NCBI GenBank assembly: GCA_041394725.1
Contig: JAWKHR010000008.1
Coordinates: forward strand, 130,087-194,086
Source: JAWKHR01 sp041394725
GTDB taxonomy: Bacteria; Acidobacteriota; Vicinamibacteria; Vicinamibacterales; SCN-69-37
DNA length: 64,000 nucleotides
Direction of reading: 5' to 3'
Below are positions 48,027-56,383 of this stretch, one piece after another. Within the stretch, counting starts at the first letter, position 1, and the number at the start of each line of letters is the position of its first letter. The notes below the pieces were generated by a model. The model was not told where the DNA came from and made no database searches. It saw nothing but the letters and a program-made list of their open reading frames with translations. Position numbers and translations under genes: made by a program.

Positions 48027-48560
48027 ATGCGAAAGCTGCTTGCGCTGACTGCCGCGTGCGCCGCCATGGTGGCCGCCGTGGTTTCCGGCCGGCAGGCCTC
48101 GGTGGAACTCAAGGTGGGCGACACGGCCCCGGACTTCTCGCTGCCCGGCACCGACGGCCGGACGCACAAGCTGTCCGACTACGCCGGCAGAACCGTCGTC
48201 CTCGCCTGGTTCCCGAAGGCCTTCACCGGTGGTTGAACGGCCGAGTGCCGGTCGCTCCGTGAGAGCGGCGACGTGATTCAGCAGTACGACGTGGCGTATT
48301 TCATGATCAGCGTGGACGACGCCGAGACCAACAAGCGGTTCGCGGAACAGGAAGAGGCGAACTTCCCGATGCTGTCCGACCCGGAGAAGACGACGGCGAA
48401 CGCCTACGGCGTCCTGGGACGCAGCGGGTTCGCCAACCGGTGGACGTTCTACATCGGGCCCGACCGGAAGATCCTCTACATCGACAAGGCCATCAGCACG
48501 GCCAACGCCGGCCGCGACCTGGCCAACCGGCTCGCCGAACTGGGCGTGAAGAAGAAGTAG
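48027..48560 (+). CDS. selenocysteine-containing peroxiredoxin (BCP/AhpC-TSA type), exported
   Basis: The frame runs from ATG 48027 to TAG 48560 (177 residues) with one internal TGA at 48234-48236. The residues before it (VLAWFPKAFTGG) and after it (TAECRSLRESGD) are the standard peroxiredoxin active-site sequence, in which this exact position is the peroxidatic Cys. TGA therefore most likely encodes selenocysteine, residue 70, with the possible resolving Cys at 74. A signal peptide (about 1-22) points to the periplasm. The thioredoxin-fold core has DTAPDFSLPGTDG and FPMLSDPEKTTANAYGVLG. A hairpin fitting a bacterial SECIS follows the TGA. TAGAAT at 48003-48008 is a possible -10 and GAGGTG precedes the ATG. 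The last base overlaps the pdxH start. Confidence 0.85.
48234..48269 (+). promoter_or_regulatory. SECIS-like hairpin downstream of in-frame TGA
   Basis: Fourteen bases after the TGA (48234-48236), GTCGCTC (48251-48257) pairs over seven positions (one U-G) with GAGCGGC (48263-48269). The five-base loop CGTGA has GU at 48259-48260. Stem size, GU in the apical loop and loop distance (22 bases after TGA) match bacterial SECIS elements recognised by SelB. Pairing was worked out by eye. Confidence 0.7.
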
Positions 48561-49135
48561 TGCACCACCCCGTCTCCCGCTACCTCGAGTGGTTCGCCGC
48601 GGCCGCCGCGAAGGGCGGCATGGATCCGAAGGCGGCGTGTCTCTCGACGGTGGACGAGACGGGGTGTCCGTCCGGAAGGATGGTGCTCGTCCAGTACGCG
48701 GATGAGCGCGGGTTCACGTTCTTCACCAATCTGGGCAGTCACAAGGCGCGGGCGCTGGCCGCCCGACCGGCCGCGTCGCTCTGCGTCTACTGGCCGTCGA
48801 TCGACCGGCAGGTGCGCGTCGAGGGGCTGGCCGAGCCGGTGCCCCTCGCCGAGGCCGACGCCTACTTCGCGAGCCGTCCCCGCGAGAGCCAGATCGGCGC
48901 GTGGGCCTCGCGGCAGAGCGAGGCCCTCGCGTCGCGCGAGGTCCTCGACGCGCGCGTGGCCGAGATGACGGGCCGGTTCGACGGGCGGGACGTGCCCCGG
49001 CCGCCCTTCTGGTCCGGCTACCGGCTCGTGCCGCGGACGATCGAGTTCTGGACGGCGGGCGTCGGACGCCTCCACGACCGCGAGCGGTTCGACCTCGTGG
49101 ACGGCGGCTGGCGCGGCCGTCTGCTCTATCCGTGA
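48560..49135 (+). CDS. pdxH: pyridoxamine 5'-phosphate oxidase
   Basis: A 191-residue FMN enzyme that oxidises pyridoxine or pyridoxamine phosphate to pyridoxal phosphate, the last step of vitamin B6 synthesis. Seen are ACLSTVDETGCPSGRMVLVQ, FTFFTNLGSHKARALAA, RQVRVEGLAEPVPLAEADAY, SRPRESQIGAWASRQSE and the C-terminal EFWTAGVGRLHDRERF with RGRLLYP, all family marks for FMN and substrate binding. The GTG start shares its first base with the peroxiredoxin stop (TAGTG), so translation is coupled. The N-terminus is shorter than in E. coli PdxH. Confidence 0.93.
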   Translation: MHHPVSRYLEWFAAAAAKGGMDPKAACLSTVDETGCPSGRMVLVQYADERGFTFFTNLGSHKARALAARPAASLCVYWPSIDRQVRVEGLAEPVPLAEADAYFASRPRESQIGAWASRQSEALASREVLDARVAEMTGRFDGRDVPRPPFWSGYRLVPRTIEFWTAGVGRLHDRERFDLVDGGWRGRLLYP

Positions 49136-49145
49136 GCGACCGGCC

Positions 49146-50039
49146 GTGAGCGACCAGCCCGACAGCCGTGAGGACGCGGCCGCGCCTCCCGAATCCCCGG
49201 CCGTGGACACGCCGGGGCACGGCGCCGCGAGTCCGTCGCTGCGTCTCGACTCGTTCCGCGGCAAGCCCGGCGCGCCACCGCGCTCATCGCCGCCCCCGCC
49301 CGGTGACGGCGAGGCCGACCGGTATTTCCTCGAAGGCCCGCATTCCCGCCTCGGCGAGTTCCTGATCCTCGTCCGCGCGATGCGCGACTTCATCCGCGGC
49401 TTTCGCACCCTGCACTTCGTGGGGCCGTGCGTGACGATCTTCGGCTCGGCGCGCTTCACCGAGGCCAACCCGCACTACGCGCTCGCGCGCGAGGTCGGCC
49501 GGCGCGTGAGCGGGCTCGGCTTCACCGTGATGACCGGCGGCGGGCCTGGCCTGATGGAGGCCGCCAACCGCGGTGCGAAGGACGCCGGCGGGCTGTCGGT
49601 CGCCTGCAACATCGAGTTGCCGTTCGAGCAGAAGCCCAACCCCTACCTCGACCACTGGATCACCTGCCACTACTTCTTCGTCCGCAAGGTGCTCCTGTTC
49701 AAGTACTCCTACGCGTTCGTCGTGCTGCCGGGCGGCCTGGGCACGCTGGACGAGATGGCCGAGGCGCTCACGCTGATCCAGACGGGCAAGATCCGCAACT
49801 TCCCGGTCGTGCTGATCGGCACCGCCTACTGGAAGCCGTTCGTGGACCTGCTGCGGGAGATGATCACGCACGGCACGATCGCGGCCACGGATCTCGACCT
49901 GTTCCTCGTCACCGACGACCTCGACGAGGCGATGGCGCACCTGCAGGAGCACTCGGTGAAGCGCTTCGGGCTCAAGCGCGTCCGCGCCGACCGGCCACGG
50001 TGGTGGCTGTTCGAGGGGCAGCCGAAGAAGAGCAGCTAG
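49146..50039 (+). CDS. LOG family protein (TIGR00730), nucleotide phosphoribohydrolase-like
   Basis: A 297-residue Rossmann-fold protein. The LOG motifs MTGGGPGLMEAANRGA and LPGGLGTLDEMAEALTLIQ (PGGxGTxxE) are intact. In known members these hydrolyse cytokinin riboside monophosphates or nucleotide 5'-monophosphates to base and ribose phosphate. An 80-residue Pro/Ala-rich N-terminal extension precedes the domain and is not conserved in the family. The GTG at 49146 is 10 bases after the pdxH stop, so it likely belongs to the same operon. The real substrate is unknown. Confidence 0.88.
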   Translation: MSDQPDSREDAAAPPESPAVDTPGHGAASPSLRLDSFRGKPGAPPRSSPPPPGDGEADRYFLEGPHSRLGEFLILVRAMRDFIRGFRTLHFVGPCVTIFGSARFTEANPHYALAREVGRRVSGLGFTVMTGGGPGLMEAANRGAKDAGGLSVACNIELPFEQKPNPYLDHWITCHYFFVRKVLLFKYSYAFVVLPGGLGTLDEMAEALTLIQTGKIRNFPVVLIGTAYWKPFVDLLREMITHGTIAATDLDLFLVTDDLDEAMAHLQEHSVKRFGLKRVRADRPRWWLFEGQPKKSS

Positions 50040-50060
50040 TCGCGCGCCCGATCGGGGCGC

Positions 50061-50933
50061 CTACGCCTCGCGCGGCCCCGCCATCACCAGCGTGTCGGTC
50101 CTCGTGAGCAGCTCCATCGCGGTGCTGCCGGGGCGGTGCGTGAGGCCCCCACCCAGCCCGACGGCGAGCAGCGTCCGCCCCACGGCCGCGGCGGCGCCGA
50201 GCAGCACGTCGGCGGCGCGGCCGGGGAGCACCTCCGACGCCGGCGGTCCCGGCAGGTCGCGGGCGAGCGCCTCGAGGCGGGCGGCGGCGTCGTGCTGTTG
50301 CGCCGCGACGGCTTCGTCGATCACCTCGCGCCAGGCTTCGTCGGCGTCCGGACGCGGGACCGCGTGCACGAGCGTCACCGGGATGCCGAGTGTCGCGCCC
50401 AGCCGGGCGGCGGCGCGCGCGGCCGCGATCGAGGGCGCCTGGAAGTCCACGCCACACACGATGCGCTGCGGATCCGGCACGCGGGCCTCGCCGTCCGCGG
50501 ACCACGCGTCCGGCACCGCGATCACCGCGTGCGTCGTCGTCGCCAGCAGCCGCGCGGTGGTCGATCCGAGCCACAGGCGGCGCGCGGGTCCGTGGCCGCG
50601 GGTGCCGACGACGATGAGGCGGGCGCGGGAGGACGAGGCCACCTGCTCGAGGACGTCGGCCGGCGCGCCGATCTCGACGCGCGTGGACACCGTCGGGCGA
50701 GCGGCCAGTGGCTCGAGCGCCGCGGTCACGAGTGCGTCGAGATCCCGGCGTGTCGCCGCCACGAGCGTGCCGGGCGACAGCCGCAGGTCCGCGGCCCGGG
50801 CGAGCAGGGCGTCCACTGCGGCGGCGACGGTCAGTGGCGCGTCGAGCCGCGAGGCGAGCGTGGCGGCCACGCGGACGACCGGGGCGGACCGCGTCGAGAA
50901 ATCCACGCCGCAGATCACCGGAGTCCGATCCAT
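50061..50933 (-). CDS. universal stress protein, two Usp domains
   Basis: A 290-residue protein made of two UspA folds. The first (1-145) begins VICGVDFSTRSAPVVRVAA and carries the ATP-binding loop VVGTRGHGPARRLWLGSTT. The second (about 158-290) begins IVCGVDFQAPSIAAARAAA, and its loop VGLGGGLTHRPGSTAMELL is looser (G-x9-GS/T retained). ATP binding is therefore likely in the first half and less sure in the second. Usp proteins respond to starvation or energy stress. It is divergent from the cytochrome operon, 188 bases away. Confidence 0.88.
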   Translation of the reverse strand: MDRTPVICGVDFSTRSAPVVRVAATLASRLDAPLTVAAAVDALLARAADLRLSPGTLVAATRRDLDALVTAALEPLAARPTVSTRVEIGAPADVLEQVASSSRARLIVVGTRGHGPARRLWLGSTTARLLATTTHAVIAVPDAWSADGEARVPDPQRIVCGVDFQAPSIAAARAAARLGATLGIPVTLVHAVPRPDADEAWREVIDEAVAAQQHDAAARLEALARDLPGPPASEVLPGRAADVLLGAAAAVGRTLLAVGLGGGLTHRPGSTAMELLTRTDTLVMAGPREA

Positions 50934-51121
50934 CGCGAGACAGTCTATGCAACTTCCGCCGCGTGTCGCTCGAGTCCGTCGCGTGCCCGGATTGGCACGC
51001 CCGGCGGCGGTTCGGGCTGATGCCAGAGAGACGTTCCGGCCTAGAGCCCACCCGCAGGCATGAGCCTTGCTGTATCAAGGCGTCGGCGCCGGATGATTCC
51101 GGCGCCGCCGGGAGGCGGAAG

Positions 51122-52126
51122 ATGGGACGAGCACTCAGAGGTTCAGGGCCGAAGTTGTGGATGGCCTGCGGGTTAGCGGCATGGCTCGCAGCGTTTGCGA
51201 CGGTGCAGGCCCAGACGACACCCCGTGCTGCGGTACCCGCGCCCGAGGATGAATCCTCGGCCGTGGGGGATATTCCGCAGCCTCAGGCCGCGCAGCAGTC
51301 TGGAGCACAGAGCGGTGCGACCTACGTCGGCCAGGACGCGTGCCTGACCTGCCACGACGACCCGAAGTACGACAACAAGGGGACGCCGCACGCGCGGGCG
51401 GCCGATCCGCGGACGCCGGCGGCGAAGCAGGGGTGCGAGTCGTGCCACGGCCCGGGCAGTCTCCACATGGAGGACCCGCAGGCCAACCATGTCCGGATCT
51501 TCCCGAAGGTCTCGGCCGACGAGGTCAACGACACGTGCACGAGCTGCCACAACCGGGGTGAGCACGCCCTGTGGGACGGCAGCGCGCACCAGAGCCGCGA
51601 CCTCTCCTGCGTGACGTGCCACAGCGTGCACTCGCCGAAGTCGGAGACGGGCCAGCTCAAGGCGCGCGGCCAGGCGGACCTCTGCGCGACCTGCCACCGC
51701 GACAAGGTCGCGAAGCTGGACCGGTCGGGCCACATGCCCGTGCGCGAGGGCAAGATGCAGTGCAGCACGTGCCACAACACGCACGGCAGCACGAACACGA
51801 AGATGCTGCGGACGGGCGACTCGATCGCCGAGCTCTGCACGTCGTGCCACGCCGACAAGCGCGGGCCGTATCTCTGGGAGCACGCGCCGAGCCGTGACGG
51901 CTGCGTCACGTGCCACGACCCGCACGGGTCCTCGAACGAGCGGATGCTGGTGACGCGTCTGCCGATCCTCTGCCAGCGGTGCCACGTGGCGACGCGCCAC
52001 CCGAGCACCATCTACGACGAGGCGCTGATCAACACGAGCGCGCGCACCTACGCGCGGTCGTGCGTGACGTGCCATGCGGCCATCCACGGGTCGAACCACC
52101 CGTCGGGGCAGCGCTTCATCCGGTGA
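51122..52126 (+). CDS. decaheme c-type cytochrome, MtrA/DmsE family
   Basis: A 334-residue exported cytochrome with a signal peptide (about 1-30). There are ten CXXCH heme sites in order: CLTCH, CESCH, CTSCH, CVTCH, CATCH, CSTCH, CTSCH, CVTCH, CQRCH and CVTCH. Spacing and heme count match the MtrA/DmsE/PioA group, which runs as a wire through an outer-membrane porin. The porin gene follows 8 bases after the stop. GGAGG precedes the ATG at 51122. Together with the two downstream cytochromes it forms a route from the quinone pool to the cell surface; the acceptor or donor is not known. Confidence 0.95.
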   Translation: MGRALRGSGPKLWMACGLAAWLAAFATVQAQTTPRAAVPAPEDESSAVGDIPQPQAAQQSGAQSGATYVGQDACLTCHDDPKYDNKGTPHARAADPRTPAAKQGCESCHGPGSLHMEDPQANHVRIFPKVSADEVNDTCTSCHNRGEHALWDGSAHQSRDLSCVTCHSVHSPKSETGQLKARGQADLCATCHRDKVAKLDRSGHMPVREGKMQCSTCHNTHGSTNTKMLRTGDSIAELCTSCHADKRGPYLWEHAPSRDGCVTCHDPHGSSNERMLVTRLPILCQRCHVATRHPSTIYDEALINTSARTYARSCVTCHAAIHGSNHPSGQRFIR

Positions 52127-52134
52127 GGGTCATC

Positions 52135-54300
52135 ATGCGCATCTCACGTGCAGCAGCGATTCTCAGTCTGATCCTGGCGCCGGCGGTGGCGTCGGCCCAG
52201 ACCCCGACCCAGTCGACCACGCCCACGACGACGGGCTGGATCGACTTCGGCGTCCGCGGCACCAGCCTCGACGGTGACGGGGCGCGCTACGAGCGCTATC
52301 GCGACATGGGCGACGGGCTGTTCCTCGAGACGGTCCGCGCCACGCAGGACCGCGGCGACTGGCTGTTCAGCTTCTTCGGCGATCACGTCGGGCGGCGCGA
52401 CCAGCGGCTCACCGGCCGGTTCGACCGGCCCGGGACGTTCAAGAGCTACGTCCAGTGGGACCAGATCCCGATGCTCATGAGCCGCGAGACGCGGAGCCTG
52501 TTCCGGACGACGGCGCCCGGCGTGATCGAGATCGACGACTCGATCCAGGCGCAGGTGCAGGCCAGCTCGAGCGCGCTGCCGGGGCTGTTCGCGGCCAACG
52601 CGACGCAGTTCGACACGAAGTCGCGCCGGCACATCTTCGAGACCGGCGCGCAGTACCTGGCGACGCCGGAGCTGGCGTTGAACTTCCGCGTCAAGCACAC
52701 GGACCGCGAGGGCGTGATTCCGTACGGCGGCTCGTTCGGGCACAGCAGCCTGGTCGAGACGCCGGCGCCGGTCAACCACCGGCTGACCGACGTCAACGCC
52801 GGCGCCGAGTACCAGGCCGGCGACTGGCTGTTCCGTGGCGGCTACCTGGCCTCGGTGTTCCACAACGAGATCACGACGCTCACGTTCGACAGCCCGTTCC
52901 GGCTCGACGACACCTCGTCGGCGTCGTCGCGCGGGCGGCTCTCGCTCGCGCCGAGCAGCACCTACTTCGCGGTCAACGGCCTGGCCTCGGTGAAGCTGCC
53001 GTATCGCTCGCGGGCGACGGCCTACCTCTCGGTGGGATCGCTCAAGGACGCCGGCGACCCGATCATGCCGCAGACGGCCAACACGGCGACGACCGGCCTG
53101 CTGCCGCTCGACCGGACGACGGTCGAGGGCGAGGCGCGGACGACGTCGTACAACCTCGGCTTCACGTCGCGGCCCACCCGCCAGGTGGACGTGAACCTGA
53201 AGTTCCGGTCGTACGACTACGACAACCGCACGCCCGAGTTCGCGATGGTGCAGCGGGTGGCGTACGACAACTCGCCCTCGACGGTGAACCCGGCGGTGTA
53301 CACCGAGCCGTTCGGCGTCACGCGGCGGTCGTTCGACGCGGACTTCCGGCTGACCCCCGCGCACGCGGTGACGGCCGGCGTCGGCTACACCCACCTCGGC
53401 GAGGACCGGACGCACCGGATCTACGAGTCCACGAGCGAGAACATCTTCCGCCTGACGTTCGACTCGGTCGGCACCCAGTGGCTCACGCTGCGCACGAAGT
53501 ACGAGCACTCGCAGAAGCGCGGCCAGGGGCTGGACATCGAGCTGCTCGAGGAGGTCGGCGAGCAGACCGGCATGCGGCACTTCGACATCGCGCCGCGTGA
53601 CCGCGACCGGGTGACGATGATCGGCACGATCGTCGCGACCGACATGCTGTCGCTGAACGGGTCGGTGGCCGCGGGCAAGGACGACTACATCCAGAGCGTC
53701 TTCGGCCTCCGCGACAACAGCCACCGCGTCTACAGCGCCGGCTTCGACGTCGTCCCGACGAACAACGCCAGCGTGCACGCGTCGTACTCCTACGAGAAGT
53801 ACAACGCGCTGTCCCGGTCGCGCCAGGCCAACCCGGGCGTGCAGTTCGACGACCCGTCGCGCAACTGGGCGACCGACTCGAGCGACCGCGCGCACTCGTT
53901 CTTCGTCAACGCCGAGGTGCTGCACGTCCACGAGAAGGTGGACCTGCAGTTCAGCTACGACTACAGCCGCGCGCGCGCGACCTACGAGTACATCACCGGC
54001 GCCGTGGCGAACCGCACGCTCCCCGAGGAGGTCGTCGTCACGACCACGCTGCCCACGCCGACGCAGCTCCCGCCGACGCTGAGCGAGCTCCATCGCGCCG
54101 TGGCCAACATGACCTACTGGGCCACGCCGAAGCTGGGGCTTGACGTCAGCTACTGGTATGAGCGATATGACGTGGAGGACTTCACGCTCGACGCGCAGGC
54201 GAACCAGGATCTGGTGCGCGGCAACGTCGTGCTGCTGGGGTACTACTACCTGCCCTACACCGCCAACACGGTCTGGGGCCGGGTGATCTACAGGTTCTGA
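52135..54300 (+). CDS. MtrB/PioB-type outer-membrane porin
   Basis: A 721-residue protein with a signal peptide (LSLILAPAVASAQ, about 1-22). It is a long series of alternating beta strands (FKSYVQWDQIPMLMSRETRS, LNFRVKHTDREGVIPYG, VNLKFRSYDYDNRTPEF) ending in VWGRVIYRF, a terminal Phe as expected for Bam recognition. The size and its place right after the decaheme gene identify the MtrB/PioB family, the sheath for the decaheme wire. No surface MtrC-like decaheme lipoprotein follows. Confidence 0.92.
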   Translation: MRISRAAAILSLILAPAVASAQTPTQSTTPTTTGWIDFGVRGTSLDGDGARYERYRDMGDGLFLETVRATQDRGDWLFSFFGDHVGRRDQRLTGRFDRPGTFKSYVQWDQIPMLMSRETRSLFRTTAPGVIEIDDSIQAQVQASSSALPGLFAANATQFDTKSRRHIFETGAQYLATPELALNFRVKHTDREGVIPYGGSFGHSSLVETPAPVNHRLTDVNAGAEYQAGDWLFRGGYLASVFHNEITTLTFDSPFRLDDTSSASSRGRLSLAPSSTYFAVNGLASVKLPYRSRATAYLSVGSLKDAGDPIMPQTANTATTGLLPLDRTTVEGEARTTSYNLGFTSRPTRQVDVNLKFRSYDYDNRTPEFAMVQRVAYDNSPSTVNPAVYTEPFGVTRRSFDADFRLTPAHAVTAGVGYTHLGEDRTHRIYESTSENIFRLTFDSVGTQWLTLRTKYEHSQKRGQGLDIELLEEVGEQTGMRHFDIAPRDRDRVTMIGTIVATDMLSLNGSVAAGKDDYIQSVFGLRDNSHRVYSAGFDVVPTNNASVHASYSYEKYNALSRSRQANPGVQFDDPSRNWATDSSDRAHSFFVNAEVLHVHEKVDLQFSYDYSRARATYEYITGAVANRTLPEEVVVTTTLPTPTQLPPTLSELHRAVANMTYWATPKLGLDVSYWYERYDVEDFTLDAQANQDLVRGNVVLLGYYYLPYTANTVWGRVIYRF

Positions 54301-54311
54301 GCGCCGGTTCC

Positions 54312-54355
54312 GGTCGCGGCCCGGCGCCGGAGTCCTCCGGGGTCGGGCCGCGACC
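54312..54355 (+). terminator. strong hairpin between porin and cytochrome genes
   Basis: GGTCGCGGCCCG (54312-54323) pairs perfectly with CGGGCCGCGACC (54344-54355), and CCGGA/TCCGG can pair inside. There is no T-run. It could attenuate transcription, or protect the upstream message so that the two genes are expressed at different levels. Confidence 0.5.
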
Positions 54356-54372
54356 TTGCTAGGAGCAGCATC

Positions 54373-54720
54373 ATGCGTGCTTTCGTCGTCACCGTGGTCG
54401 GCGCCGTCATGGCGGCGGCCGTCACCTACGCCCAGAACCCCGATCCCCAGAAGGTCGCCGCGGGCAAGACCGCCTACGACACGTTCCGGTGTTCCACCTG
54501 TCACATGATCGACGGCAAGGGCAACAAGCGGTTCCCGCTCGATGGCGTCGGCGCCAAGGTCTCCGCCGACGACATCCGCAAGTGGCTCGTCTCGCCCGCC
54601 GAGATGGAGGCCAAGCTCGAGAAACCGCCGTCCCTGAAGATGTCCACCGGCATGCGCAACAAGAAGCTGACCGACGCCGACGTGGACAACCTCGTCGCCT
54701 ACATGCTCAGTCTCAAGTAG
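54373..54720 (+). CDS. monoheme cytochrome c
   Basis: A 115-residue periplasmic cytochrome with a signal peptide (about 1-20, ending VTYAQ). One heme site, CSTCHMIDGKGNK (near 40), and a distal Met in SLKMSTGMRNKKL (near 95) are seen. Family class I folds of this size shuttle electrons between membrane partners. AGGAG is nine bases upstream of the ATG. Its place between porin and inner-membrane cytochrome genes suggests it carries electrons across the periplasm. Confidence 0.92.
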   Translation: MRAFVVTVVGAVMAAAVTYAQNPDPQKVAAGKTAYDTFRCSTCHMIDGKGNKRFPLDGVGAKVSADDIRKWLVSPAEMEAKLEKPPSLKMSTGMRNKKLTDADVDNLVAYMLSLK

Positions 54721-54763
54721 CGACGTCGTCCGACGACCTCCCCTCGTCGACGTGGAGCCCGTG

Positions 54764-56062
54764 ATGCCCGACGCCCGCCTGTCCCGCAACCCTCTCTCGC
54801 TCGCCGGCGCGTGGCTCACGACGCTCAGCGCGTTCTCGTTTCTCACCTACCTGGGACTGAGCGCGTTCGGACTCATCGGCAGTCCGTACGCCGGGATCTT
54901 CGGGTTCGTCTTCCTGCCGGCCTGCTTCCTGTTCGGGCTGGCGCTCATCCCGCTCGGCATGTGGCGGGAGGGGCGCCGGCGCCGGGCGGGGAAGGCCCCC
55001 TGGGAGTGGCCCGCCGTCAACCTCGGCCTGGCCGGCACGCGGCGCGTCGCGGCCGTCATCCTGCTGCTCACGCTCGTCAACCTCGGCATCGTCGCCATCG
55101 CCGGCACCGGCGCCGCGCATTACATGGAGTCGAACCAGTTCTGCGGCCAGGTGTGCCACACGCCGATGCAGCCCGAGTTCGCCTCGCACCAGGTGTCGCC
55201 CCACGCGCGCGTGGAGTGCGTCGCCTGCCACGTGGCGCCCGGCGCCGCCGGGTTCGTCACCGCCAAGCTCAACGGCACCCGCCAGCTCTTCCTGGTCGCC
55301 ACCGGCGGCTACAGCCGGCCGATTCCGTCGCCCCGTGACCGCATGCCGCGCGCGGCCGAGACCTGCGCCGAGTGCCACACGCCGGGTCGCCCCGACCGCG
55401 AGGTCCTCCGGACCTACCGCACCTACGCCGACGACGAGGAGAGCACCGAGACCGTCTCGACGATGACGATGCTCGTCGCGGCCATCCACTGGCACGCACG
55501 GCCCGACGTGCAGATCGAGTACGTCGCCACCGACGAGGCCGGCGAGAACATCCCCTACATCCGCGTGGTCGATCCCGCGGGCCGGGCGACCGAGTACTTC
55601 GCCGAGGGCACGACGTCGCGGCCCGCGGGCACGCTCCGCACCATGGACTGCCTCGACTGCCACAACCGCCCGGCGCACGGCATGACGCTCGACGCGTCGC
55701 AGGCCGTCGATCAGGCGATCGCGCGCGGCGAGATCAGCCGATCGCTGCCGTTCGCGAAGCGCGACGTGGTGGCCGCCATCTCCGAGACCTACCCCGACGC
55801 GCAGGCCGCCGAGGCCGGCATCCGCCAGAAGCTCTCCGAGGCCTTCGGCGCGAATCCCGACACCGCGGCCGCCATCGAGGCCGCTCAGCGGCTCTACCGC
55901 ACCAACGTGTTCCCCGCGATGAACGTGACGTGGGGGACGTACACGACGCAGCTCGGCCATTCCCAGCTGCCGGGATGCTTCCGCTGCCACGACGACGGAC
56001 ACACCGCGTCCGACGGACGGATCGTCCGGCAGGACTGCGAACTCTGTCACCGCGAACAATAG
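54764..56062 (+). CDS. NapC/NirT-type multiheme cytochrome, membrane-anchored
   Basis: A 432-residue protein with three N-terminal hydrophobic segments (about 14-35, 42-63 and 85-105). The heme part follows: an unusual CGQVCH (CX3CH) first site, then CVACH, CAECH, CLDCH, CFRCH and CELCH, six sites in all. The opening FCGQVCHTPMQPEFASHQ with SPHARVECVACH is typical of the NapC/NirT-related quinol-oxidising cytochromes. It would take electrons from quinol and pass them to the monoheme and decaheme partners. ATG 54764 has GGAG seven bases upstream; a GTG lies three bases before. Confidence 0.92.
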   Translation: MPDARLSRNPLSLAGAWLTTLSAFSFLTYLGLSAFGLIGSPYAGIFGFVFLPACFLFGLALIPLGMWREGRRRRAGKAPWEWPAVNLGLAGTRRVAAVILLLTLVNLGIVAIAGTGAAHYMESNQFCGQVCHTPMQPEFASHQVSPHARVECVACHVAPGAAGFVTAKLNGTRQLFLVATGGYSRPIPSPRDRMPRAAETCAECHTPGRPDREVLRTYRTYADDEESTETVSTMTMLVAAIHWHARPDVQIEYVATDEAGENIPYIRVVDPAGRATEYFAEGTTSRPAGTLRTMDCLDCHNRPAHGMTLDASQAVDQAIARGEISRSLPFAKRDVVAAISETYPDAQAAEAGIRQKLSEAFGANPDTAAAIEAAQRLYRTNVFPAMNVTWGTYTTQLGHSQLPGCFRCHDDGHTASDGRIVRQDCELCHREQ

Positions 56063-56131
56063 ATCGTGCGAACGGCCGCCGGGCCGTGAACGGGAAGACG
56101 CGCGGGCGGGGTCGTGCGAGGGGCAGCCGCG

Positions 56132-56383
56132 TCAGGACGCGAGCATCGCCTGGAGCCGGCGAATCTGCTCGGCCGGGCTCGTCGCGATGCCGCACGCCCG
56201 TCCCTGCTCGACCTGCGCCCAGATGGGGCAGCCCTCGCAGTTCCGGTCCGGCCCCGAGGCGCGGACGGTCCGGTACGGGTACTCGCAGATCCAGACGAGC
56301 GGCTGCGGGCCCGATCGCTGCGGACCGGGGATGCGGCCCCAGTGGCAGACGGGCGTCCCGAGAGTGGCGCGGGCCGGCTTCAC
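56132..56383 (-). CDS. 83-residue Cys-containing protein, unknown
   Basis: A small protein with five cysteines (13, 33, 49, 52, 64) arranged as VCHWGRI, WICEYPYR, CEGCPIW and ACGI. The pattern could bind a metal or an Fe-S cluster, but I do not recognise a family. GTG start at 56383, no clear ribosome site. It converges with the cytochrome gene, 69 bases away. The regular, non-repetitive composition is better than that of most shadow frames here. Confidence 0.45.
   Translation of the reverse strand: MKPARATLGTPVCHWGRIPGPQRSGPQPLVWICEYPYRTVRASGPDRNCEGCPIWAQVEQGRACGIATSPAEQIRRLQAMLAS

Noticed and set aside
48234..48236. Peroxiredoxin as a pseudogene with a premature stop
   Set aside because: The stop falls precisely on the catalytic Cys codon, the frame is otherwise perfect, and a SECIS-like hairpin follows; selenocysteine explains all three.
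50985..51121. Riboswitch or sigma-54 promoter ahead of the decaheme cytochrome gene (TTGGCACG near 50992)
   Set aside because: The -12 GC is not at the required spacing, and the conserved words of c-di-GMP or cAMP-GMP riboswitches are absent.
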